Source: Burkholderiaceae bacterium
GTDB lineage: Bacteria > Pseudomonadota > Gammaproteobacteria > Burkholderiales > Burkholderiaceae
Direction: 5' to 3'
DNA length: 7,904 bases
Assembly: GCA_023253905.1 (NCBI GenBank)
Contig: JALREG010000414.1
Location: forward strand, 1 to 7,904
The position numbers were made by a program, and so were the translations under genes. The notes below the pieces were generated by a model, which worked only from the letters and a program-made list of their open reading frames with translations, ran no database searches and was not told the origin of the DNA. Of the stretch, positions 1 to 6,984 are shown piece after piece; positions within the stretch are counted from its first letter, which is position 1, and every line of letters begins with the position of its first letter.

Positions 1-1035
1 CACGAGGCCCGGGTGATGCGGCTCTGGACCCACGCGCAGCCCTGGGACGGTCCGAGACGCCATCCGGCTGATCATTTTCCGCGGACGCTCGACCAGGCAC
101 TTCCTGAGCTCATTCAAACGCTGGCGGGGCTTGCACGGCTGCAGGTTCGAGAGCCGAGCAGCGACGACGAAGGCGAGCGGCTGCTCTTTGCGCTCTCGGA
201 CGGGCAGACCGTGGAGGCGGTGCTGCTCGCGCGCGGTGGCGTATGCGTGTCCACGCAGGTGGGGTGTGCGGTGGGCTGCACCTTCTGCATGACCGGTCGA
301 TCTGGTCTGTTGCGTCAGTTGGGCAGTGCAGAGATCGTGGCGCAGGTGGTGGAGGCGCGCCGCCTGAGGCCGGTTCGCAAGGTGGTCTTCATGGGAATGG
401 GAGAGCCTGCGCACAACCTCGACAATGTGCTGGAGGCGATCGATCTGCTGGGCACCGAGGCCATGATCGGGCACCGAAATCTGGTCTTTTCCACGGTGGG
501 CGATCCCAGGGTGTTTGAGCGTCTGCCCCAGGGTCGGGTCCGTCCTGCGCTCGCGCTATCGCTTCACAGCACCCGGGCAGAATTACGCGCAACGCTTCTG
601 CCGCGCGCGCCCCGTATCGATCCGGCTGATCTGGTAACGGCGGCGCAGGCCTACGGCCGCACCATCGGCTATCCGGTTCAGTATCAGTGGACGCTGATTG
701 AGGGGGTGAATGACACCGACCAGGAAATCGAGGGCATCGTGAACCTCCTGGCGGGTCAATATGCGGTGATGAATCTCATCCCGCTCAACGCCATTCCCGA
801 TTCTCCGTATCGCCGTCCCTCCTGGGAGCGGGCGGCCCACATGGCGCGCACGCTCCATCAGCGGGGTGTACTCGCCAAGCTTAGGCGCTCGGCCGCGCAA
901 GATGTAGAGGGCGGGTGCGGTCAGCTGCGGGCGCGCACGATCTCGATTCAGCCGCGGGCGCCGGGCGGTCGAGCCGGGGTGGCGGGTGTTGCCGGGGCGG
1001 CTCCGGCAGGCGTTCCCGGCGCGGCAGGCGCCTGA
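1..1035 (+). CDS. RlmN/Cfr-family radical SAM RNA methyltransferase (5' partial)
   Basis: Probable radical SAM enzyme that methylates C2 of an adenine in RNA (23S rRNA A2503 and some tRNAs for classical RlmN), acting in the cytoplasm. Numbered from the GTG at 13, the protein shows the [4Fe-4S]/SAM cluster CX3CX2C at C85, C89 and C92. C78, seven residues before it, matches the RlmN proton-abstracting cysteine. GMGEP lies at 128-132, an SLHS motif at 183-186, LIEGVND at 228-234, and the GGCGQL motif carries C302, the equivalent of the transiently methylated cysteine. All catalytic cysteines are therefore present. The frame is open to base 1 (HEARV precedes the GTG), so the true start is probably upstream; GTG 13 and ATG 16 are the only starts visible. 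Motif spacing and wording differ from housekeeping RlmN (for example FSTVGDPRVFERL), suggesting the RlmN-like paralogue found in some beta-proteobacteria. About 32 residues after CGQLRAR are Gly/Ala/Val-rich and antisense to the next gene. Confidence 0.88.
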   Translation, partial: HEARVMRLWTHAQPWDGPRRHPADHFPRTLDQALPELIQTLAGLARLQVREPSSDDEGERLLFALSDGQTVEAVLLARGGVCVSTQVGCAVGCTFCMTGRSGLLRQLGSAEIVAQVVEARRLRPVRKVVFMGMGEPAHNLDNVLEAIDLLGTEAMIGHRNLVFSTVGDPRVFERLPQGRVRPALALSLHSTRAELRATLLPRAPRIDPADLVTAAQAYGRTIGYPVQYQWTLIEGVNDTDQEIEGIVNLLAGQYAVMNLIPLNAIPDSPYRRPSWERAAHMARTLHQRGVLAKLRRSAAQDVEGGCGQLRARTISIQPRAPGGRAGVAGVAGAAPAGVPGAAGA

Positions 1036-1514
1036 TCGGGCAGTTCGCACGCAGCCTTCATCAGGTCGGCGTCGGGCGTGTCGGGCGGTACATTGAACCA
1101 GTCGTCGTTTTCGCTCGTGCCCAGCAGTCGCCCATCACCATTGGGCTGGCTGAAATAACTCGCTTCCAGGCGCCGCGCGCGCTGCTCCTTGCAATCGACT
1201 TGCACCAGCGCACGGAACGAGCGTACGCCGCTGTAGGCGTAGGGAGCGGGATTGGTGATGGGTAGCGGATGGTTAATGAGCACCCAGACCCGGGCGTTAT
1301 CGCCGATGCGTCGGGCGGTACCGGTTTCCATCGTCCAGACGTCGCCGTTACGGGCCTTGCTCACCTCACTCCACTGCGCCTGGGCCCATGATGGGGCGCT
1401 CGCGAGCAGGGCAGGGAGGACGAGCCCCCACGCGAGCACCCAGCGCGCGCGCTTGCTGGCGACAGGCGCAGCGGCGCGCGGTCGGCTGTCACTAACTAAA
1501 TTGAAAGACATCAT
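948..1514 (-). CDS. Exported surface-adhesin protein E-like protein
   Basis: Small exported protein of 188 residues. A basic N-region (KRARW, about 21-25) and a hydrophobic stretch (about 26-42) end in a good signal peptidase I site, AQA before QWSEV, after residue 46. The mature part (about 47-158) resembles the surface-adhesin protein E-like family common in Burkholderiales: a short beta-rich domain with W/V-rich strands (RVWVLINH), an SFRALVQVDC segment and a second cysteine near the end. C108 and C156 could form a periplasmic disulphide. The last ~28 residues are a Pro/Ala-rich low-complexity tail whose codons overlap the end of the convergent methylase gene. The molecular role of this family is not established, so an adhesin function should not be assumed. 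The first ATG (1514-1512) overlaps the GtrA stop in an ATGA; a second ATG follows directly at 1511. This is the last gene of the four-gene minus-strand unit. Confidence 0.75.
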   Translation of the reverse strand: MMSFNLVSDSRPRAAAPVASKRARWVLAWGLVLPALLASAPSWAQAQWSEVSKARNGDVWTMETGTARRIGDNARVWVLINHPLPITNPAPYAYSGVRSFRALVQVDCKEQRARRLEASYFSQPNGDGRLLGTSENDDWFNVPPDTPDADLMKAACELPDQAPAAPGTPAGAAPATPATPARPPGARG

Positions 1515-1906
1515 CGCTGCTTGAAGACCCAAAGGCGTGAGGCAACGAAATTGAACACCATACAGAGGCCGGTGGCCAGCCCCTGAGCAAACCACACCGG
1601 CGCGTCGAACGAGCCATGCGCCACGCGAAACAACGCGGCATTGAGCGCAATCGAGGCCGCCACCACCGCATAGTGCCTTGGCAGCGCCTGCGAATGCGGG
1701 ACATCCGACTCGAATGTGTGGCGACGGTTGGCGAGGTAGGCCACCACTGAGCCGATCAGCGAGCCTGTGAAGGTCGCCGCCAGCGGAGAGGCGATCGCCG
1801 CTGAAATCATGGCTGCCATCACCGCGAAGTGGGCAAACGTGGCGAGGCCCCCCACCATCGCAAATCGCATGGCCTGGGTGAGCAGCGCTGCGCGCGTCGA
1901 GGTCAT
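1511..1906 (-). CDS. GtrA-like family membrane protein
   Basis: A 131-residue integral membrane protein of the GtrA type, with four predicted helices at about 15-38, 41-59, 78-96 and 104-124. Family signatures are visible: RFAMVGG at 14-20 entering helix 1, YLANRRHTF at 57-65 after helix 2, and the C-terminal NFVASRLWVFK at 119-129. Known members are thought to help move or present undecaprenyl-phosphate-linked sugars across the inner membrane for O-antigen or other envelope glycosylation. The length is normal for the family. The gene overlaps the upstream glycosyltransferase by ATGA (1906-1903) and the downstream exported protein by ATGA (1514-1511). The bases just upstream of its ATG are GCACCCGCCGCCCC, with no Shine-Dalgarno match. 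Expression therefore probably relies on ribosomes terminating on the upstream gene. Pairing with a GT39-type transferase supports a role in lipid-linked sugar transfer. Confidence 0.88.
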   Translation of the reverse strand: MTSTRAALLTQAMRFAMVGGLATFAHFAVMAAMISAAIASPLAATFTGSLIGSVVAYLANRRHTFESDVPHSQALPRHYAVVAASIALNAALFRVAHGSFDAPVWFAQGLATGLCMVFNFVASRLWVFKQR

Positions 1907-3522
1907 GGGGCGGCGGGTGCCGTGTGGGGCGGCGTGCTGGGCGACGCGCCGAGCGTTGGCGGTACGTCGAACACCAGAAGGCTTTGTTCGGTGGCCTTCG
2001 GAAAGCGCCAGCCTTGCCGGACCGCACTAACGTGTCGGGGCTCAGTGGGTAATGCGCGCGTCTGTAACCAGGCCTGCGAGCGCGCGACGCAGTCTGCTCC
2101 GCCAGGAAGCGGCGGGCAGATGAGCATGCCGGGTTGGCTCGCCCACGCCACGTGGGGCGCGAGTGAGGCCTCGCGGCTGTCCGGAAGACCGGGTAGCGCC
2201 CGGATGGCGGGGTTGGCGTAGAAGGCGAGCATGGCGTTATCGGGCCAGGCACCGCCTGACCAGCCGAGTTGTTTTCCCGGATGCCGCGCCTGCCAATCCT
2301 GGGTGACGGCCTGGGCAAGCGCCTGGGTGGCACGATAGTACTCGCGCTGGCCGGTGAGCGCGTGGACCGCGCCCAGCACCGCAGCCCCCCCCACTACCAG
2401 GAGAACGATGGCTGTGGTGAGGCGTGGCGCTACCAGACGGTCGATAAGAGGCTGCGTTTCGTCTCGAGTGCTTTGGCCCGGTTCCAGCTCGCGCGACAGG
2501 TTCCGCAGCCACAAAAGCGGAAACGCAAAGCCGATCGGAATCGCCCACGGGGTGGAGAGCTCGACCGCGCCAGCCAGCCCAAAGCCCAAGCTCACCGCCC
2601 ATGGCAAAAACGCCAGCCAAAAAAGACTGTCACGCCAGCCCGCAGGCCGCCATGCCGCTGCAAACAGGTGGATCACGCGGGGCGCCCGACCGGCCCGACG
2701 ACGCGCGAGCGCGAAGATCAGCACACAGGCAATCCACCCCGGCGCCCAGTAAAAGACCGGTGCCAGGGCAAATCGTGCCGCCATTGACAGGTTGACCGCG
2801 CCGCCGCCCTGATCGAATGCGTAGTGGAGCATCGCGAAGTCGCTTGCCTTGAGCCAGAGCGCATGCGGCACCAGCGCGCCCAGGGTCACCGCAAGCGCCC
2901 ACCAGGGCCTGGGGCTGCCGAACCATGTCCGTGCGGCCGGATGGACGCTCGCCGCCACGAACAGGGCAACCAGCAACACGCCGCTGTAGTACTTGCTGAG
3001 CAGGGCCGCAGCGCTGCAGAGCCCCAGAAGTGTGCTCCATGCCAAGCCCCGCCAGCCGGAATGAAGCAGGCTTCCAAACAGCGCGGCCGCTGCCCAGGGC
3101 CAAACCGACAGGAGCTGCGCGTTGGCGTTGAATTTCGAGGCGAGGGTGGTGTAGGGCAGGCACCAGAAGAGCAGCACCACCGCAGGGTGCGCAAACCGCG
3201 CATGACCGATGAAGCGCGCGAGCACCACCACGCCAGTCAGCCCGATCGCCACATTGGTGTACGCGAGGAGCTTGAATGCGAAGTCCGATCTCGGCACAAG
3301 CGCGAACCAGGCGCCGGTCACCCAGGCAAAAAAAGGCGGGTGTTTGAAGCTTCCCCATTCGAATGTCTGCGACCACGCGAAGCTCTCGAGCATGTCGTGG
3401 TAGCGATCGAGATTGGGCTGCGCGAGCGTCTGTGCAACTGTCCAGGCACACGCGTAGGCAATGAGCGTGACCGCGATTGTGCGCGCGGCAATGGGCTGCT
3501 GTCTGGCGGGAGTCGGGCTCAT
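1903..3522 (-). CDS. GT39/ArnT-like membrane glycosyltransferase
   Basis: A 539-residue polytopic inner-membrane protein of the dolichyl-phosphate-mannose mannosyltransferase/ArnT superfamily (GT39, PMT_2-like). After a first helix (about 15-33), the extracytoplasmic loop carries the family pattern: the acidic DRYHDMLE segment at 39-46, then aromatic-rich W50-W56 and KHPP at 60-63. These usually hold the acidic catalytic residue and the lipid-phosphate contact. Many hydrophobic segments follow up to about residue 390, then a soluble C-terminal region of ~140 residues and a Pro-rich end. Such enzymes transfer a sugar from an undecaprenyl-phosphate donor to an envelope acceptor; neither donor nor acceptor can be read from this sequence. 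The start ATG (3522-3520) overlaps the helicase stop as ATGA and has a purine-rich TGGGGA about five bases upstream, a credible ribosome binding site. The stop overlaps the GtrA start, giving a transferase-GtrA pair. Confidence 0.85.
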   Translation of the reverse strand: MSPTPARQQPIAARTIAVTLIAYACAWTVAQTLAQPNLDRYHDMLESFAWSQTFEWGSFKHPPFFAWVTGAWFALVPRSDFAFKLLAYTNVAIGLTGVVVLARFIGHARFAHPAVVLLFWCLPYTTLASKFNANAQLLSVWPWAAAALFGSLLHSGWRGLAWSTLLGLCSAAALLSKYYSGVLLVALFVAASVHPAARTWFGSPRPWWALAVTLGALVPHALWLKASDFAMLHYAFDQGGGAVNLSMAARFALAPVFYWAPGWIACVLIFALARRRAGRAPRVIHLFAAAWRPAGWRDSLFWLAFLPWAVSLGFGLAGAVELSTPWAIPIGFAFPLLWLRNLSRELEPGQSTRDETQPLIDRLVAPRLTTAIVLLVVGGAAVLGAVHALTGQREYYRATQALAQAVTQDWQARHPGKQLGWSGGAWPDNAMLAFYANPAIRALPGLPDSREASLAPHVAWASQPGMLICPPLPGGADCVARSQAWLQTRALPTEPRHVSAVRQGWRFPKATEQSLLVFDVPPTLGASPSTPPHTAPAAP

Positions 3523-5924
3523 CCCAGTCCCCAGGCGGCCGGCAGCAACTGCTGGTAACGGGGCCAGCTGTAGCGTGCGTCGATCAACATCAGCATGCCC
3601 CGGTCGTCGGGCGAACGAATCACGCGACCGGCCGCCTGCACCACCTTCTGCAGCCCGGGAATGAGGTAGGTGTAGTCATGACCCGCACCGAAGAGCTTTT
3701 CCATCCGTGCGGCGATCGCTTCGTTCACCGCGTCGACTTGCGGCATACCGAGCGTGGCGATGAAGGCGCCGATCAGTCTGCGACCCGGCAGGTCGATGCC
3801 TTCGCCAAACGCGCCACCCAGGACCGCAAATCCGATGCCTTGTCCCTCGGGATGGAAGCGTTCGAGAAAGGCCGAGCGCGACGCCTCGGTCATGGATCGG
3901 GTCTGAGCCCAGACCGTGATATCGGGGTGTTCGGCGCAGAACCGGTTGAAGGCCTGCTGCAAATAATCAAAGCTACTGAAAAAAGCGAGGTAATTGCCGG
4001 GCTCGCGATGGTACTCGCGGGCAAGTGCCGCCAGCACGCGAGGCAGGGTGCGCGCCCGGTCGGTGATGCGGGTGGATACCGGTAGCACCGAGACTCGCAG
4101 CCGCTCGGGGTCAAACGGGCTCGCAAGTTTAAGTGTGGGGGTCGGATCGGGTAAGCCCAGCAGGTTCCCGTCATAGTCGGCCGGACTGAGCGTGGCCGAG
4201 AACATCACGACGGAATCGGCGAGTTCGAGTCGTGGCCGGATGAAAGGCGCGGGCACCACATTGCGAAGCGTGAGCTGCGCCCGGTCGGATGCGCGATAAA
4301 GAGGAAGTGCTGCGGATCGATGGGTTTCGCCGTTGGCAGCCAGACTCAGTTCGCACAGACTGTGTTCGCCAAAGCTGTCTGCGAGCGCGGCAAACGACAG
4401 GCCATCGAACCAGGCCCCGAGCACGGCGGGGGAGGCGGCACGACCCTGTTCGGTCACGTGGTCGCCCAGTCGGCTATTGAATCGGTGCAGCGCGCGCAGC
4501 CAATCTTCAGGCGGCTCGGCGAGCTGCAGCCAATGTGTCGCCTCGGCGGTTTCGCTGGCCGGGGCGGTCAGGGCATGCTCGTCGGCGAGCCGCTCCCACT
4601 GTTGGAGCAGGTCGGTGACGGCGCTCCGCAGTGCGGGCGGGAGCTTCGGTTGAAGTTCGATCAGGGCGGCCGCCGACGCGCTTGCGCTGTACATGGCGCG
4701 CGTACGCGCAACCAGCTGGTGTGCCTCATCGATGAGTACCGCCACCTTCCATTCGAACTCCGCGCTGAGGGCTGCGAGCACCGCATAGCGGTCGAACCAG
4801 TAGTGATAGTCGCCAATCACGACATCACACCAGCGCAGTAATTCCATCGAGAGAAAATAAGGACAGATACGGTGCGCGAGCGCAATCTCGCGTGTGCGTG
4901 CCTGATCGAGCAGGTCCGCGCCACAGGCCTGGCTGCGCGCAGCCGGTAGCCGGTCGTAGAAGCCGCGAGCAAGCGGGCAGGACTCGCCATGACAGGCCTT
5001 GTCGGGATGCTCGCAGGCGCGCTCGCGTGCCACGATCTCGATCACTCTGAGGGGCATCGGTTGGTGCGGGCGCTCCTGCGCGCGGATCTGTGCAAACGCG
5101 TCAAGCGCCACCTGCCTGGCGGTTGTGCGCGCTGACAGCATCGCGATCCGGTCGAGCGGGCGCTCGGCCATTGCGCGTAGCGCCGGGTAAAGCGTACCCA
5201 GGGTTTTGCCCAGACCGGTGGGTGCTTCCACCCGCAGCCGCTCCCCGCGACGGCAGGCGCGCCAGACGGCAGCGGCGAGTTCGCGTTGACCCGGGCGGAA
5301 TTCCGGCAGCGGGAAAGGGAGTGCAGCGAGCCAGCGCTGCCGTCGTTCGCGATGCAGGGCTTCGCTTCGGGCCCAACCCACATAGCGCTCGCACAAGCCC
5401 CCTGCGAATTCGCGAAGCGCCGCGGCGCTCAGCGTTTCACTCACCCGGCTTTCGGCTTCGAGTCCGATTTCAAGGTAAACGCGTGTCACGGTGAGCTGCT
5501 CGAGCCCGCGTGCCTCACAGAACATCCAGCCATAGAGCCGTGCCTGCGCGCGGTGGATCGCCTGCTGATTGGCTGGGATGTCTTCGATCCGACCCCGGTG
5601 AGTCTTGATTTCTTCGAGATCGTTGCGGCGAGGATCGTAGCCATCGGCGCGTCCGCTCACCTTCAGGTCGCCCCAGATTGCGCTGAGGGCAATTTCGCTT
5701 TCATAGCTTTCGCCTCGGCGACGGGCGACCAGCGAATGACCCTCGCGGCCCTGCGCCGCTGTGGGCGAGGGCGTAAAGCGCAGATCCAGGTCACCCTGAC
5801 GCGCAGCGAATGCGCATAGTGCCCGGACGGAAACCGAGAGCGGCGGCTTGCCGGGGCGATGGGGTTCGGCGCACACTGCGGGCGCTTCGCCCTCCTGCAC
5901 AGGCTCTTGGCTGATGATTTCCAT
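3519..5924 (-). CDS. PD-(D/E)XK nuclease-XPD/DinG-type ATP-dependent DNA helicase fusion
   Basis: An 801-residue superfamily 2 helicase of the Rad3/XPD/DinG group (COG1199-like), counted from MEIISQ. The N-terminal ~200 residues resemble a RecB/Cas4-like PD-(D/E)XK nuclease: GREGH (H63), GRADG (D94), EEIKT (E105, K107) and QARLY (Q127, Y131, the QxxxY motif). The helicase then shows Walker A APTGLGKT (234-241), a four-cysteine Fe-S candidate (C304, C311, C316, C354), DEAH (399-402), SATL (576-579), GGAFGEGID near 703-711 and motif VI QAAGRVIR (763-770). All key residues look intact, so an active 5'-3' DNA helicase with a nuclease is expected, probably in repair or processing of branched DNA. 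No CRISPR genes are nearby. The frame stays open upstream to an ATG at 6065, but that extension lies antisense to the methyltransferase and looks non-coding. ATG 5924 fits the domain start; ATG 5936 (MGAVMEII) is the alternative. It is the first gene of the minus-strand unit. Confidence 0.9.
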   Translation of the reverse strand: MEIISQEPVQEGEAPAVCAEPHRPGKPPLSVSVRALCAFAARQGDLDLRFTPSPTAAQGREGHSLVARRRGESYESEIALSAIWGDLKVSGRADGYDPRRNDLEEIKTHRGRIEDIPANQQAIHRAQARLYGWMFCEARGLEQLTVTRVYLEIGLEAESRVSETLSAAALREFAGGLCERYVGWARSEALHRERRQRWLAALPFPLPEFRPGQRELAAAVWRACRRGERLRVEAPTGLGKTLGTLYPALRAMAERPLDRIAMLSARTTARQVALDAFAQIRAQERPHQPMPLRVIEIVARERACEHPDKACHGESCPLARGFYDRLPAARSQACGADLLDQARTREIALAHRICPYFLSMELLRWCDVVIGDYHYWFDRYAVLAALSAEFEWKVAVLIDEAHQLVARTRAMYSASASAAALIELQPKLPPALRSAVTDLLQQWERLADEHALTAPASETAEATHWLQLAEPPEDWLRALHRFNSRLGDHVTEQGRAASPAVLGAWFDGLSFAALADSFGEHSLCELSLAANGETHRSAALPLYRASDRAQLTLRNVVPAPFIRPRLELADSVVMFSATLSPADYDGNLLGLPDPTPTLKLASPFDPERLRVSVLPVSTRITDRARTLPRVLAALAREYHREPGNYLAFFSSFDYLQQAFNRFCAEHPDITVWAQTRSMTEASRSAFLERFHPEGQGIGFAVLGGAFGEGIDLPGRRLIGAFIATLGMPQVDAVNEAIAARMEKLFGAGHDYTYLIPGLQKVVQAAGRVIRSPDDRGMLMLIDARYSWPRYQQLLPAAWGLG

Positions 5925-6804
5925 GACTGCACCCATTGTAGTGTTCAGCGCGATCGTCTCGCTTGCGCTTGCCCTGATGAGCCCGTCCGCCGGGCAGGCG
6001 CAGACCGACGACAGCTGGCAGCCGCAGCGTGGCCAGACTGGTAAGGACGTGATGTGGCTCCCCACGCCAGACGAACTGGCGCACCGTCTTCTCGAGGTGG
6101 CGCGCGTGGGTCCGAACGATCTGGTCTATGACCTGGGCGCGGGCGACGGCAGGATCGCGATCGCGGCGGCGCAACGGCATGGTGCGCGCGCCGTTGGCAT
6201 CGAATACAACGCGAGGCTCGCGGCCTTCGCGCAGCGCCAGATCGAGCGCGCCGGGGTGGCCGATCGCGTGCGTATCCTTCAGGGCGATCTATTCCAGACC
6301 GATTTTTCCTCGGCGACGGTGCTCACCCTCTACCTTCTTGATGAACTCAATCAGCAGTTGCGGCCCCGTGTGCTTGGCATGAAACCCGGCACCCGGGTGG
6401 TCTCGAACAGCTTTGCGATGGGTGACTGGGAGCCCGATCAGGTGATCCGGGTGGGTACGCAGGTGGGCTATTACTGGCTGGTGCCAGCCAATGTGGCGGG
6501 TGAGTGGCTGATCGAGGGTCTGCCTCAAGCAAAGGCGCCAGCCAAACTCGCGCTGGTTCAGCGCTACCAGCGACTCGCGGGCACGATCGAGATTGATGGG
6601 CGCACGGTGCCGCTTCTGTCGCCGGTGGTTGAAGGTGCCCGGCTCGAGTGGCGCTATGTGGATTCTTCCAATCTGCTGAAAGCGGTACGGGTCGAGGTGC
6701 AGTCGGATCGACTCGAGGGTGAGATGGCCCCGCCCTACGGGATGGTCGAATCGATCGTTGAGCGGATTGCGGTGCGCGGCCGCCGTGTCGGCGGCCAGCC
6801 CTGA
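5923..6804 (+). CDS. Class I SAM-dependent methyltransferase with N-terminal export-like leader
   Basis: A 293-residue protein counted from MTAPIV. Residues 1-28 are a hydrophobic leader followed by a possible signal peptidase I site near SAGQA (residue 27). The Rossmann methyltransferase core follows: motif I YDLGAGDGR at 69-77, the acidic end of beta 2 VGIEYN with E94, and motif II-like QGDLF with D122. A TLYLLDELNQ segment (about 135-144) occupies the motif IV region. The last ~90 residues (about 205-293) look beta-rich and are not recognised. The substrate is unknown. A leader on a SAM-dependent enzyme is odd because SAM is cytoplasmic. The leader has no basic residues before it, whereas R36 and K41 follow, so a membrane anchor with the enzyme facing the cytoplasm is possible. 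Other in-frame starts are TTG 5848 and ATG 5914; none has a strong Shine-Dalgarno. It is divergent from the helicase and convergent with the hydratase remnant, six bases after its stop. Confidence 0.8.
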   Translation: MTAPIVVFSAIVSLALALMSPSAGQAQTDDSWQPQRGQTGKDVMWLPTPDELAHRLLEVARVGPNDLVYDLGAGDGRIAIAAAQRHGARAVGIEYNARLAAFAQRQIERAGVADRVRILQGDLFQTDFSSATVLTLYLLDELNQQLRPRVLGMKPGTRVVSNSFAMGDWEPDQVIRVGTQVGYYWLVPANVAGEWLIEGLPQAKAPAKLALVQRYQRLAGTIEIDGRTVPLLSPVVEGARLEWRYVDSSNLLKAVRVEVQSDRLEGEMAPPYGMVESIVERIAVRGRRVGGQP

Positions 6805-6810
6805 GCGCGA

Positions 6811-6984
6811 TCAGCCGGTGTAGCGCGCCGGGCGCTTTTCAAGAAACGCGGCCATTCCTTCGCGCGCGTCCGCCGAGGCGTAATTGGTGTTGACCTGCTC
6901 GCGCTCAACCGCCAGTCCGGCATCGGACAGGGTGTCGCCGGACGCATCGATACAGGCGCGGATGGCGGCCACGGCAGTGGGCGA
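6811..6984 (-). pseudogene. Enoyl-CoA hydratase, C-terminal remnant
   Basis: Only the last 57 codons plus stop remain, beginning at SPTAVAAIRACID. The segment reads as the C-terminus of an enoyl-CoA hydratase/isomerase (crotonase superfamily): helix SPTAVAAIRA, then LAVEREQVN, the conserved DAREGMAAFLEKRPA and terminal YTG. Full-length members have about 260 residues, so roughly 200 including the oxyanion hole and catalytic glutamates are missing. Upstream of base 6984 the minus-strand frame stays open to 7107, but that extension is antisense to a transposase and shows no hydratase features. No function is expected from the fragment. The clean C-terminus and intact stop suggest the gene was functional before the join at about 6984. 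The original enzyme would have acted in fatty-acid or aromatic acyl-CoA beta-oxidation. Confidence 0.82.
6822..6839 (+). terminator. Possible intrinsic terminator after the methyltransferase gene
   Basis: AGCGC (6822-6826) pairs with GCGCT (6832-6836) around a five-base loop, and the stem runs into TTTT (6836-6839). It starts 17 bases after the methyltransferase stop, where a plus-strand terminator would be expected. The stem is short, the T tract is brief, and the bases also encode conserved hydratase residues (EKRPAR), so it may be coincidence. Confidence 0.25.

Noticed and set aside
948..2333. 461-residue minus-strand frame containing the exported protein
   Set aside because: Only its last 188 residues have a signal peptide and domain features. 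The rest lies out of frame over the GtrA and glycosyltransferase genes and reads as Arg/Pro-rich noise.
2824..3558. 244-residue plus-strand frame antisense to the glycosyltransferase
   Set aside because: Arg/Glu/Gly-rich with no domain, typical of antisense frames in GC-rich DNA; the opposite strand has a membrane protein with clear family motifs.
3519..5924. Type IV CRISPR-associated DinG (Csf4) helicase
   Set aside because: The helicase is DinG-like, but no csf genes or CRISPR repeats occur in the window, and its neighbours are envelope genes.
5935..5940. TACAAT on the minus strand as a -10 box for the helicase unit
   Set aside because: A good -10 match, but the 17-base-upstream hexamer is AGCGAG, not TTGACA-like, and the leader would be almost absent. 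Too weak to annotate.
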